A DNA stretch of 64,000 nt from Metridium senile (taxonomy: Eukaryota > Cnidaria > Anthozoa > Actiniaria > Metridiidae). Made by a program: the position numbers and the translations under genes. The stretch is taken from assembly GCA_949775045.1 (NCBI GenBank), contig OX459102.1, positions 5,824,185 through 5,888,184 on the forward strand, read 5' to 3'. This document shows positions 24,070 through 34,240 of this stretch, one piece after another (the stretch's first letter is position 1; each line of letters opens with the position of its first letter). The notes under the pieces are model-generated. The model was not told the DNA's origin. It ran no database searches and saw only the letters and a program-made list of their open reading frames with translations.

Positions 24070-25062
24070 ATGAATACCTTGTTTTACGCCTTCTTGTTGG
24101 TTTCGATTTTCGCCATTGGTAAGTAAACGAATTGTACTTGGCCTACTCACACACAATATCTACCGAAACCTACTAAACTAACTTACAAAACCTGGTACAC
24201 TTATCAGAAAATTACTTCAAATTATGTATATTCACAACAAAATAACAAAATATATGCTAGTTAAACAATCACAAATTCTCAATAACTCTTAATTACAAAT
24301 GAAACGGGCAAAGTATTTTAGTTTTAAAAAGTGCGATGGTTAAGTAACAACAAAAGAACACATCACAATTATGGTGTTATACTCTGGATCAGAATTAGTA
24401 CAAAATTGCATTATCAGTTGAAAAATAAATATATTTGTATCCCGCCTCCAGAAGACTGTAGTTTCGTTGATAATCTGTGCTCCGAGTCGTTCTCCGCATC
24501 AGGTCCATTGGAAGCAATAAAGTCAGTGGCCCTATGCTTATAAACGAAATGTATTTTCACAGTGGCTTCTGGAAAAAATGCAAATACACGAACACCTCAT
24601 TAGCATGTTATTTTAAACATATGCTCATTTGCATGTTAAAAGTGGGTTATACCAAACCGCTTTACTTATTACAATATTACTGGGTTTCTACTTATTAATT
24701 TGCATATCTTTCTAGGTGAGGCAATCAAGTGCCATAAATGCCTTTCGTTCGTTTCATGGGCGTCTTGTGATGCAAGGTCCATAAATATTGTTACATGTCC
24801 ACCCCACGTTACATCTTGCCTTAAGATATATGGCAAATATAAATCGAGTAGCGAAGAAGTATTCCACAAGGGCTGTGCAGAGGGGTGTAACAGGAATGAT
24901 TACCCAGGATGTCGTGATGATGGTAAACTTGATTGTGACATTCCGCACTGTTGCGATAGTGACTACTGCAACGCGGGCTCAAGTCTGTCTGCCAGTGTTT
25001 CCTTCACTGTGTTGGTAACTGCTGCAGGAACCGTTGCCCTCATCTTTGGAAAGATGATATAA
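24070..25062 (+). CDS. Ly6/uPAR-domain GPI-anchored protein, gene 5 (two exons, short intron)
   Basis: Exons 24070-24118 and 24716-25062; intron only 597 bp (24119-24715); 131 residues. Exon 1 reads MNTLFYAFLLVSIFAIG. Exon 2 begins EAIKCHKC, has all 12 cysteines and ends HCCDSDYCN, with the common stalk and GPI tail. The nearest relative in the window is the exon 2 at 44453 (shared CNRNDYP and RDDGKLDCDIPHCC). Unlike most copies, the ~200 bp upstream of its ATG lack the CCAAT/CRE block and the usual leader, so its promoter has been replaced or rearranged. Being the most compact copy, it is the best single model of the gene structure. AATAAA at 25123-25128. Confidence 0.87.
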
Positions 25063-26220
25063 AATTATAATAATGAATTTTCTTTTTTAACTAATGCTTT
25101 GTAACAAAAACTAATGAACTAAAATAAATAAATTAGACACAAACACTCAAACGAAATTGTTCTTCAATATTCAATGATCAGGACAAGTAACTCACATCAA
25201 TTCTGATAGGATGATTGCCTCCAAGCTAGTCTTGGTTCTGTTTGGTTACTGTTTAGTTTAGTTTAATAGAATTCGTCATAACAAGATATCACATAACAAT
25301 ATTTGTATGAACAGGTGAAAATTACAGGACGAAAATCCCAATTGACAATTTAAACCTATAAAAACAGTAAAACATCAAACTGATCGATCGTTTTCTCCCA
25401 TTCGCAAAAATGAGCATGTGAGCAGAGTTATGTGCAAAAATATTTATCGTACGTAGAGCTTAGGTAGTGAGTCTGAGTAGGAGTCTCCCAATCTACAATC
25501 TCGGCAAAAACTAAGTGAGACAACTGCTTCAATAAAGGGACACTAGTCAAAATATCCCCCCCCCCCCCTCCCTCCCACACACACACGTAAGCACGTAATA
25601 ATAATTAATAATAATGATAAAGCGTGAAACATAAACAGTACTAAATAGTGATATTATATGCTAATTGTATTGTTTTCTATTGCCAGTAATTAGCACTATT
25701 TAGTACTAATTAGTACTACTTGTTTCACGGGTATAATATTTGACAATGTACTCTATTAACAATGTTAAATCAATAATACCAATATCAATACCTAAGTAGT
25801 TTAAATTCTAATTATTAAAAGAGAAAAGGAATCTAAAATATATTTATCATATATGCAATGTGTATAGCATGAAGTAGAAAAAATATCTAAAGGTATTTCC
25901 TATTATTTACGTAAGCAAATAAATGGACAGTGTTTTCTGTTCTACGCTGTGAGCAAAATAACATTACCATAGCTACAACAAAACCTTTTCGCATGTTTCA
26001 AGATAAGAACATAACTGTCATGCAATTTTTTTGGTTTCAACAAATCTATAGACTTTCTTCCCAGTTTTTCCTCATTTCTTTACAATGCAACACAACTGAC
26101 GAAGTTAACTCTGTAGACGATAGAACGGGAACTAGCAATAGAACTAGAAAGAGAAACCAGATTGTACTACTAAGCTTTCGAACCAGGAAAATGAAAATAC
26201 ATCCGCAAATTGAGCAATCT
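25063..26220. other. 3' flank of gene 5 and upstream part of the pseudogene unit
   Basis: Contains a polyC run (about 25556-25570), a small inverted repeat around 25620-25735 (AGTACTAAATAGTG and CTATTTAGTACTAATTAG) and a SINE-like piece at 25400-25500. The recurring module is at 26085-26215. No gene recognised. Confidence 0.45.
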
Positions 26221-26521
26221 GGGTGGCGTGGGTGACGTATACGTAGTGGTTTTCCGCGCGCCTCTCACCGCTGTGATCCAGGTTCGAGTCCCGGCTCGGG
26301 CATGAATTATAAGTGAGTTGGGCTTGTTTGATGTGTTCTTCTCTCCTATGCCACTGAGGTTTTTTTCTCCGAGTTATCTGGTTTTCCTCCCTCCGCAAAA
26401 TTAAACATGTGAGCAGAGTTGTGTGCTAAAATGTTCATCTTAGAGGTAGTGAGTGTGAGTGTAAGTCTTCCCAATTAGCACTGGATAAATACATTGAGAC
26501 GTTAAAAAAGTGATTTGTTTA
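26221..26521 (+). mobile_element. tRNA-derived SINE, nearly full length
   Basis: The head contains GTAGTGG-type A box remnants and a perfect pol III B box GGTTCGAGTCC at 26281-26291. The body reads CACTGAGGTTTTTTTCTCC and AACATGTGAGCAGAG, and the 3' end CATTGAGACGTTAAAAAAGTG. The tail and body match fragments at 1811, 3421 and 18346 and the inverted copy at 32660-32945. No coding capacity. Confidence 0.7.
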
Positions 26522-26767
26522 TCTTATATACTGTCTTTGTTCTCAACACAAATATTTCTTCGAATTTGCAATCCACGAGTTAACAAAAGCTGAAAGATTA
26601 CCAAACTATAATTGTATTAAAAACGTACTGCTTTCTCAAATCATATCATAGGACGAAACGTCAGTGAAGTAGCGTTATTTAATTGGACCTTATCCTCATT
26701 TACTGGAACTTCCTTGTAAAGCTACTGAATTGAAACTGTTTTTAAATGTTTGAGTTACTGCTCACTG

Positions 26768-26825
26768 ATTAGCCAATCAGATAACTTCATTGCGTCATAG
26801 GTGTTGTTATATCGTTGCATGTTGG
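26768..26825 (+). promoter_or_regulatory. Truncated Ly6 promoter block upstream of the pseudogene
   Basis: CCAAT at 26773-26777 and TTGCGTCAT follow the usual spacing. The block breaks off after GTTATATCGTTGCATG and joins sequence that corresponds to the intron of gene 7 (about 38480), so leader and exon 1 are deleted. Confidence 0.55.
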
Positions 26826-26939
26826 AATACAAGTTTCAAATAAACAATGTGTTGGTACTCAGGTATAATGTTATAAAAATATATATTTTTCAACAATACA
26901 AGAACGGTTTGATAGGTCTTCAATTAAAATAGAAATTTT

Positions 26940-27090
26940 GTTTGACTCTGGCATGATTTTGGTTTAATCTATTGAGATGTTTCGATCTACACTTAGACCT
27001 TCATCAGTGATCGTTACAACTGAGTGATTCGTTATGATGTATCGCGTGCAGATTTGAATATTGTTTAAGCGCGCGCTATTCCAAAATTTA
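26940..27090 (-). mobile_element. Penelope-like 3' end fragment
   Basis: The minus strand reads CACTGATGAAGGTCTAAGTG and GTAGATCGAAAC, a CTGATGA-stem-GAAA arrangement like that at 22690. Paralogous to 38600-38740 inside the intron of gene 7. Confidence 0.45.
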
Positions 27091-27229
27091 CAACTATTTT
27101 ATATATTTTATGGATAGAATATGATCATTTCCCATATTTTCATTGGCTATTTTCAAATTTCAAACTGTGAATCGAACTATTGGCACTGACAATCATAGAT
27201 CGTGTATGGGTTTACGATTCATAACAAGT

Positions 27230-27429
27230 ATACAGTTCCTTGCGCCATCTTGAAAGGTAGCCTAGCCTTTGTATCGAAACGAGACGAACGTTTAGCTTGC
27301 AATGATAGAGACACGTGAATAATTGTCCCGCGAGGTGTTAAAAGGTCTCTAACATTGCAAACTCAACGTTCGTCTCACTTCGATGCAAAGGCCCGGCTAC
27401 CTTTCAAGATGACGCAAGAACTGTGAAGG
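27230..27429. mobile_element. MITE family D, full copy in the pseudogene
   Basis: Palindromic: CAGTTCCTTGCGCCATCTTG / AAAGGTAGCC at the left and GGCTACCTTTCAAGATG / GCAAGAACTG at the right. The inner arms TCGAAACGAGACGAACG and CGTTCGTCTCACTTCGA mirror each other. Confidence 0.75.
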
Positions 27430-27989
27430 CGATCTATTCAAAATAATGTTTCAGTAGGTTTCTTAAAGTCATACATATTTCATAAGATTAACAACGAGTA
27501 CACACACACAAATTACCTGAAATACTCGTTTTTGCATCGTTACACTAAGGACTGGAATTAAAAACCTGGTGACATTATGCAATTTGTTAATTTTTCCTCT
27601 TTCAAGACCTCTTTATTTAACCACTTATGATCATAATTTATGTACTATTTCCTCACTAATATTTTATATAGTTTTTTAGTAGCCTATATATTCAGATTTT
27701 TTTTTTTTTTTAAATTTTATGAACATTTATTTATTTATTTATTTATTTACTTATTTTGGATGGTAGCCTTAGAATGGGAATTAAGTTCCCCCCGCTACCA
27801 TCCTGTTGTAATTTTTGTATGACGCATCGAACTGTAATTAAATTAAATTTTTGCCACGTGGATGGGTTTTCATATCCTATGGAACACGAGTTGAAAATCA
27901 CTAGTGTTTCATATTTTCTTTAACAGGTATTAGCTATTAGCACTGGCTCAGATGTTATAATGTTTCTACTAATTCATTTGTATATATTC

Positions 27990-28302
27990 AACGATATCGT
28001 GGGCGGCTTGTAATGCAACTGCCGAAAAGGTTGAATGCGTCTCCGACAAAAGATATTGTATTACACTTTATGCAAGAAGTTTAGATTCATCCCACCAAGA
28101 ACTCTGGGTTGCTGGCTGTTGGAAAACATGCAACAAGAATGATTTTGAACTGTGCCGTAGTGGTCTATTCTATTGTGAAATATTGTACTGTTATCGAGGT
28201 GACTACGCTAACGCGGGCTCAAGTCTGTCTGCCAGTGTTTCCTTCACTGTGTTGGTAACTGCTGCAGGAACCGTTGCCCTCATCTTTGGAAAGATGATAT
28301 AA
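27990..28302 (+). pseudogene. Broken exon 2 of an Ly6/uPAR gene (duplicate of the 39.6-kb exon)
   Basis: From about 27990 this aligns with exon 2 at 39587-39930. A 35-bp deletion at the 5' edge has removed the splice acceptor and the codons for the initial CxxC pair, with a TC microhomology at the junction. The rest of the frame is open to the stop at 28300-28302. It shares with the 39.6-kb gene the loss of the last two cysteines (CYRGDYAN in place of CCxxDxCN). No exon 1 is present: the promoter-like block at 26768 runs straight into sequence that lies inside the intron of the 38-kb gene. It cannot encode a normal three-finger domain. Confidence 0.85.
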
Positions 28303-28333
28303 AGTTAAAATAATGACTTTTATTATGTTAATT

Positions 28334-28725
28334 CGCCATTTTCATATCGAGCAAGGGGCTGGAACCAAGTTTCTCAAAATTAATTTAATTCAAAAATAAA
28401 CCCCTTCACAGGAAAGAACAAATACAAATTAATAAGAATTGAAAGTTTGAACAAGTTTGGTCAAATTCCAATTACGAAACTGGTATTTTTATTTACTTTT
28501 TTAGAAAATACAAATAATGTATGGTTTGGAAGGACGTTTCTCTTTAATTTTGTCAGAGTTTGGATGCTCATCATTTGTTTTCTATTTAGCCAAACGTTCT
28601 GAAACTTGGTCAATAAGCTTATATTCGGTTACTCTCCCATGAGACGGGGTTATTTTTTTCTGCAACCATAATTAAATTAGTTTTTCACACTAGTACCCAG
28701 TCCCTTGCTCGATATGGAAAAGGCC
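28334..28725. mobile_element. MITE inserted in the 3' flank of the pseudogene (AATT target)
   Basis: Ends CATTTTCATATCGAGCAAGG and CCTTGCTCGATATGGAAAAGG, flanked by AATT at 28330-28333 and 28726-28729. The paralogous site downstream of gene 7 (about 39960) is empty and reads GTTAATTGATGC, which confirms the insertion and a 4-bp duplication. Confidence 0.8.
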
Positions 28726-28972
28726 AATTGATGCTTTGTAACAAAAACTAATAAATAAAAGACGCATACACTCATTAAAGTGCCTATAAAACCTGGCTGT
28801 TTGCTATTCTATTAAAATTACTGGTCCTAAATAACAATTTTCCGGAAGATTAAAATAGTTCGATAAAAACTGTGCACTGGTTTTATAGCGATTTGAAAAT
28901 GCCCAAAAAGTGTTGTTTGGGCTTCCTGTGTAAAAAAATGACGTAGCGTCGTAGACACGTCTTTCTGCCATT

Positions 28973-29057
28973 GCAAGCTCAACGTTCGTCTCACTTCGAT
29001 GTAAAGGCCCAGCTACCTTTCAAGATGGCACAGGGAACTGTAAAGGGAACTGTTTAA
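28973..29057. mobile_element. MITE family D, right half only
   Basis: GCAAGCTCAACGTTCGTCTC through GGTAGCC-complement CTACCTTTCAAGATGGC and AACTGTAAAGGG. The left arm is missing. Confidence 0.6.
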
Positions 29058-29470
29058 ATCACAGGGTAGTATACATTACATGTTTGTCATGGACAGAAAC
29101 TAAAAATCTACAACTTCACAAATCATTTTCAGTTTTCAGTACAAAAATCCGCCCATGATATATTTGAAAAAAATTGAGCGTATGAGATATAATTGTTTTA
29201 TAATCAACTAAATAAATTCTGATTACTGATAACAATTTGCAAGTATATTTAAAATAAAGATGGACCGGGCAAAGATTGGAAGTTTTGGTGTCTTACTTTG
29301 CTGACTTCTGCGTGACGTCATCAAAAACTCAAAATCTAAACTTTACATCGTATAATTGTATTTTTTTTTTTAAATCAAGGATTTATAAAAGTTTATTAGA
29401 GAAAATTCAGGTTAAAGTTTATGATGTAAATTAGGGGGAATCTTTATCAAGATTTAAAACACTCGTCATA

Positions 29471-29757
29471 CCAGCTGAGTTGATTGCCCTCCCCGAAAGG
29501 AATGATGGGTCACTATTTTTGATTAGCAATTTTTGAGCATTTTCCGAGTATATAATGTAGACTTTTCTTGTTGATTGAAATATAATCCCACCATGTGTTT
29601 GACTAGCGTTTACGATTAATTTAAAGAAGGAAGAACTTGTATTTCATAAATTCTCTTGGCAGAATAATGGGAAATGCTAATCAAAATACGATGTTGAATC
29701 CTCAATTCTGATTGGTTGACCTGCTCTTTGTTCTGAAGCTCAACTCAGCTGGTAGTT
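29471..29757. mobile_element. Small element with CAGCTGAGTTGA inverted termini
   Basis: ACCAGCTGAGTTGATTG at 29471 and its near complement CTCAACTCAGCTGGT ending at 29756. The surrounding sequence (AATCAAGGATTTATAAAAG, 29365) recurs downstream at about 29940, so this area is built of duplicated and inserted repeats. Confidence 0.5.
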
Positions 29758-29799
29758 AAGATTTCTTTTGTCAATTTCTCGTGAATTATTTATAAGTAT

Positions 29800-29905
29800 A
29801 GTTTAGTAAGCGAGCAGGAGTGTTTTATCAGGATTTAAACCACGCGGCGAAGCCAAGTGGTTTTAGACCTGATTAAACACGATCTGCGAGTTTATTGAAC
29901 GGCTT
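29800..29905. mobile_element. Hairpin element with GCGGCGAAGCC loop
   Basis: GTGTTTTATCAGG ... AAACCACG and AAGTGGTTT ... CCTGATTAAACAC form a stem around GCGGCGAAGCC. Similar stem-loops with GC-rich loops occur at 20395-20576 (CGCGCAGCGGAG) and 33345-33455 (GAGCGCAGCGAGG). Confidence 0.5.
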
Positions 29906-30582
29906 AAAAAAACTCCAACCTATATTTTGTGTTTTTGTAAAAAAATCAAGGATTTATGAAAGTTTATAAGAGAAAATTAAGGTTAACGATTATGTAAATT
30001 AGGTTGAATCTTTATCTTCAGTTAAATCACTTGTCACGGTTACGATTTCTTTTGAAAATTTCTCATGAATTATTAAGAGTTTTTGAATATCGATTTAGAG
30101 GATTCCGATATAAAATCAGTAACGTCTAAGCAACACAGCGGTGAAACGACTACGCATGCGCGAATAAAACAAGTAAATGATCCAGCACAAAAATCTGACA
30201 ATCGTACGTTCTCTATGAAAAACGAAGGAGTGTACGACTTTCATCGCTTTTTTCTCAAAATATAAACAAAAATATAGAAGTGTAAACTAATGGTAGTCTC
30301 ACAATATAACAAAATTATATTGTCGAAACTTTAAGCCAATATTTTCAGGGAATTTCAAATTTCGACTTCAAACACTGTAGTCCAAAATTCCTAATGTTTA
30401 CGATGGCAAATTTACCTTTGTAAAAAATTCCAACCACACTGCATCACAATATCTCTCACCTAACATTTCGAACACCACAGCTTCAAAATTCACCATACAC
30501 CGCAGATTCACCATACACCGCAGATTTGGAAAAGCAAACACCCACACCGAATTCATTTACATCACCGCGATACTGCAAATTT

Positions 30583-30712
30583 GACACCACCAAGAAATAA
30601 CAACACCTACATGCATGACGTAATAAGGCGATCTGATTGGCTAACCAGTGAGCAGTAACTCAAACATATATAAACAGTTTCAATTCAGTAGTTTTACACG
30701 GAAGTTCCGTTT
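30583..30712 (-). promoter_or_regulatory. Inverted orphan copy of the Ly6 promoter block
   Basis: On the minus strand the order is ACTTCCGTG, TTAGCCAATCAG (ATTGG on + at 30636-30640), TTACGTCAT and TTCTTGGTGGTGTC, as upstream of gene 4. After that the similarity ends and no leader or exon 1 follows. Confidence 0.5.
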
Positions 30713-30716
30713 CATG

Positions 30717-31690
30717 CACAGGCATCCCAAGCAATTCACTTTTACAGTAGAGATATATTGAGGAAAAAATCGATATTTTTTATTGAAATAAATTTGAACA
30801 TATTTCAATCCTGTGTTGTTGTTAAGCTCATTTAATGTCATTCTGGGTGGTTTTTGAACGTTTTAGAGCATTTCTTCCTTAATGTTTGCCCACCTGTACT
30901 TAAATATGGAAAGGCTGGTCACTCGTGATCGAGATCGCTTGTCTTCGATGGTCGAAAAAATTATGTTTAATCCTTCCTTTGCTTTCAAAATCCCCTCAGC
31001 AACATAGATTAATGATCCTTTTGTCCAGAGACCAGCAAAATTTTCACGGATCCCCAGTCAGACCTCACGAAATCATAGATATTGAACGATTTTCAACGAC
31101 AATTTTCCTTCAGATGGTCTGTGACTAGCACTTAACGGACACCGATAACTTCGCAACCGGGCCTTCTTTTGTAAAACTCATTCTGATTGGACAACTGTAT
31201 TCCATGGTTACCAATCATCCAATCAGAATGAGTTTTACAAAAGAAAGCCTGGTTGCGAAGTCATCGGTGTCTGTTAAGCGCTAGTCACAAATCATCTGAA
31301 GGAAAATTGTCGTTGAAAATCGTTCAATATCTATGATTTCGTGAGGTCTGACTGGGGATCCGTGAAAGTTTTGCTGGTCTCTGGACAGAAGGATCATTAA
31401 TCTATGTTGCTGAGGGGATTTTGAAAGCAAAGGAAGGATTAACCATAATTTTTCCGACCATCGAAGACAAGCGATCTCGATCACGAGTGACCAGCCTTTC
31501 CATATTTAAGTACAGGTGGGCAAACATTAAGAAAAAATGCTCTAAAACGTTCAAAAACCACCCAGAATGACATTAAATAGGTTTAACAACAACACAGGAT
31601 TGAAATATGTTCAAATTTATTTCAATAAAAAATATCGATTTTTTCCTCACATATCTCTACTGTAAAAGTGAATTGCTTGGGCTGCCTGTG
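30717..31690. mobile_element. 974-bp near-perfect palindromic transposon with 7-bp target duplication
   Basis: Arms 30717-31190 and 31219-31690 are reverse complements with few differences around a 28-bp spacer. Ends read CACAGGCATCCCAAGC and GCTTGGGCTGCCTGTG. TTTCATG flanks both sides (30710-30716 and 31691-31697). It is inserted within the inverted copy of the Ly6 promoter region. The two 67-residue ORFs are the same sequence read from each arm, not genes. Confidence 0.85.
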
Positions 31691-31774
31691 TTTCATGAGG
31701 TCATATTAAATAGCGCTACTTCACTGACGTATGTCACTCGGTTACTAATCGGTTAACGGCCCCCGAAGGTATAT

Positions 31775-32013
31775 AGTCAATTCAAAAAACATTGTCGTCA
31801 ATAGGCTTCAAGTCTACGCGACTAGACCGAAAGGTAGCATGGGTAGAAATCACCGAAGCGGCGAATTATTCATAATTAGTTGATTGAGTGCGCGTGGTAT
31901 TGCATTAGATACTATGTGCATTTATCCGCTTCGGTGATTTCTACCCATGCTACCTTTCGGTTTAGACGCGTAAACTTGAAACCTATTGACGACAATGTTT
32001 TTTGAATTAACTG
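31775..32013. mobile_element. MITE family E, nested
   Basis: Left arm AGTCAATTCAAAAAACATTG ... GGTAGCATGGGTAGAAATCA and its mirror to CAATGTTTTTTGAATTAACTG, beside TA. Related to 62414-62837 (shared GGGTAGAAATCAC and GCGACTA motifs). Confidence 0.7.
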
Positions 32014-32320
32014 TATAACATACCAGGGTATGAAACAAGCATTAATCCTATTGTTCTCTATCTGCCCAAATCCGTACTAGGTAAACGTCACTGCTGTGGA
32101 CAGTGATGATAGATATGCCAGATCGTCCAGCCTTTATCCGATACCGCCGAAACGGTCATTCGTTAAACCGATAAACAGCAGGAGTAAAATTGACCGTTTC
32201 GGCGGTATCGGATATCAAACGAGGGCTGGACGATGTGGCACATCTATCATCACTGTAGTACGGATTTGGGCAGATAGAGAACAAAAGGATAAGGCTTGTT
32301 TCATACCCTGGTATGTTATA
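32014..32320. mobile_element. Palindromic element, nested
   Basis: TATAACATACCAGGG ... CTATCTGCCCAAATCCG mirrored by CGGATTTGGGCAGATAG ... CCTGGTATGTTATA. The inner arms CCGATACCGCCGAAACGG and CCGTTTCGGCGGTATCGG are perfect complements. A one-armed relative lies at about 55610-55735. Confidence 0.75.
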
Positions 32321-32659
32321 TACCTTCGGGGGCAGTTAAAGAAGTTACCGATTAGTAACCGAGTGACATACGACCGCTTTTAATACCAGATAGACTAACG
32401 TCACGAGATTGAAATAGGAGCTAGAAATATGACGAAGGGTCAATGGAATAACAAAGCAAGCAAATAAGCCACCGTTGGTAAATACACGGAGATTACAAGC
32501 GAATACAAACGATACTCTGCTGCCCATGCTATGATATGATTTAAGAAAGTACTACGTTTTTATTACATTTATATTTTTGTAATCTTTCAGCTTTTGTTAA
32601 CTCGTCGATTGCAAATTTGAGGAAATATTTTTGTTGAGAACAGCGACAATAAATAAGAT

Positions 32660-32945
32660 CAATAAATCACTTTTTTAACGTCTATTTAACGTCAAAATAT
32701 TCAACTTAGAGGTAGTGAGTGTGAGTCTCCCCAATTAGCCATTGGCTTATACATTGCTTATACATTGATTTAATAGGTTTAATAAAAGTTGACTGATATA
32801 AGTTGAATATTTTAGCACACAACTCTGCTCACATGTTTAATTTTGCGGAGGACCCAAGGGTAGAGGAACACCGGATAACTAGGAGAAAAACCCTCGTGGT
32901 ATAGGACAGAAGAACACATCTGTTAGATTTGAAACTCGACCTTTC
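32660..32945 (-). mobile_element. SINE, inverted and internally rearranged
   Basis: Minus-strand tail AATCACTTTTTTAACGTC at 32664, then a + strand fragment (GAGGTAGTGAGTGTGAG, CCCAATTAGCC), then minus-strand body (ACACAACTCTGCTCACATG, TTTAATTTTGCGGAGG). A composite of the 26221 SINE family. Confidence 0.55.
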
Positions 32946-33329
32946 ATTAGAGTAACGCAACCATATTTAATTCCATTGAAACCTTAGGTGACAATAGTAT
33001 TATTCTAGTCTTGTTATCTGTTAGGCACGCTAAACACGCTATCGTAAGATAATACGTATCAGTTATAAGTTAGCAATTAACGATACTGCACGCATCGTAT
33101 TCTAAAAGCTCATCAAATCCACCTCTATCCGGCTAGTGCATCCGTACACCAAACGTAAGTAAAGTCATTTATATATACTTTCCATTGTATAGTATTAGTT
33201 ATACTCTTATATGTTGTATTTTCAAATTGTTTAGCTCAAGCAAGTTTAGTATTGCATTGCTTTATCTGAAGCAGTTTACCAAGTACACTTTACTATATTC
33301 ACATATATATTATATTATATTAAGAGGTT

Positions 33330-33475
33330 ATTATTCGAGCGCGAGGTCTGTATGGAAAATATCAGACCGAGGTCTTGAAAGTACGGAACGAGCGCAGCGA
33401 GGTCCGTACAAAAAAGACCGAGGTCTGATATTTTACATACAGACCGAGCAAGCGAGGTTAATAACTCGTTTATTA
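33330..33475. mobile_element. Stem-loop repeat
   Basis: GAGGTCTGTATGGAAAATAT / CAGACCGAGGTCTT and AAGACCGAGGTCTGATATTT / TACATACAGACC form long arms around GAGCGCAGCGAGG. The flanking TTTATTATATGACT is mirrored far downstream at about 35055 (AGTCATATAATAAA), so the hairpin may be one end of a ~1.7-kb element. Confidence 0.6.
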
Positions 33476-33816
33476 TATGACTATTTTAAAGAGAGAAAGT
33501 AATAATTTGTTTTGATATATTACGACGCGCGTTGCTTTCGAATGGCTTCCCAGTAGTTTTACTGAAAAAAAAAAAAACGGGTTGAAACCTGTTGAAACCG
33601 GTTTTTATTCCTGATGTGACGGCTGACTCAACGAGCTTACAGAAATTATTTTTGCCAAAATAATCAAATTAAAAAAAGGGTTTTGTTTGTATCTCAACAT
33701 CAAAGAAAGTCAAGAAACAAAAAACAAGTTTTACAAATAATTTTAGCTGGCATAAACAGGGTAGTCTCCCTCGCAGCCGTTCTTAGTGTCGGGCTTCCTG
33801 TCCCTCCTCAGTGTTG

Positions 33817-34240
33817 TGTTTGTGTTTCGGCCCGGCCGGGTTCTTAATTAAAGCGCTTTCAAAACTGATCGCTTCTAGGCAATAAACTCGGTGAAAACTT
33901 ACATTTGTCAAAGTAATTATAACACTATTACAGTCAAATGTTTATTAATATTATTGGAGTGTTTAGGTTTAATCATACACAGAATAACATGCCGGTTTTA
34001 TTACGTGATTTGAATCGAAGTACTGTTATGTTTGTGTTTCGACCCGGCGGGGTTCTTAATTAAATCGCTTTCAAGACTGATCGCTTCTAGGCAATAAATT
34101 CGGCGAAAAGTTACATTTGTCAAACTTATTATCACAGTTAATGGTTTATTATTATCATTATTGGAGTGTGTTTGATTTAAGTAAACACCGAATTACCGTA
34201 ATAAATCAGTTTATTTCGTATATTTGTGTGTATAAGTGAC
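33817..34240. repeat. Two tandem ~212-bp repeats
   Basis: TTTGTGTTTCGGCCCGGC (33819) recurs as TTTGTGTTTCGACCCGGC (34031). Both are followed by GGTTCTTAATTAAA, CTGATCGCTTCTAGGCAATA and ATTATTGGAGTGT. Period 212 bp, ~85% identical by eye. No ORF. Confidence 0.75.

Larger units (their letters stand above)
31728..32372. mobile_element. Nested palindromic elements (outer)
   Basis: Outer inverted termini CGTATGTCACTCGGTTAC (31728) and GTAACCGAGTGACATACG (ends 32372) run inward to CCCCGAAGGTATATA / TATACCTTCGGGGG. Two further palindromes fill the inside back to back (31775-32013 and 32014-32320). Confidence 0.75.
28730..33180. other. Repeat-dense region with inverted Ly6-upstream sequence
   Basis: No intact gene. 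28730-28960 matches the 3' flank of gene 7 (39962-40160). 30083-30470 matches 20040-21545 inverted, and 30583-30712 plus 31698-31727 are the two halves of an inverted promoter region split by the 974-bp palindrome. The remainder is the mobile elements listed separately. Confidence 0.55.

Noticed and set aside
1180..25062. Secreted three-finger toxins
   Set aside because: Same fold family, but every intact copy ends in a hydrophobic GPI-attachment signal, pointing to membrane-anchored proteins.
30925..31484. Two convergent 67-residue ORFs as a gene pair
   Set aside because: They are the same sequence in the two arms of one palindromic transposon.
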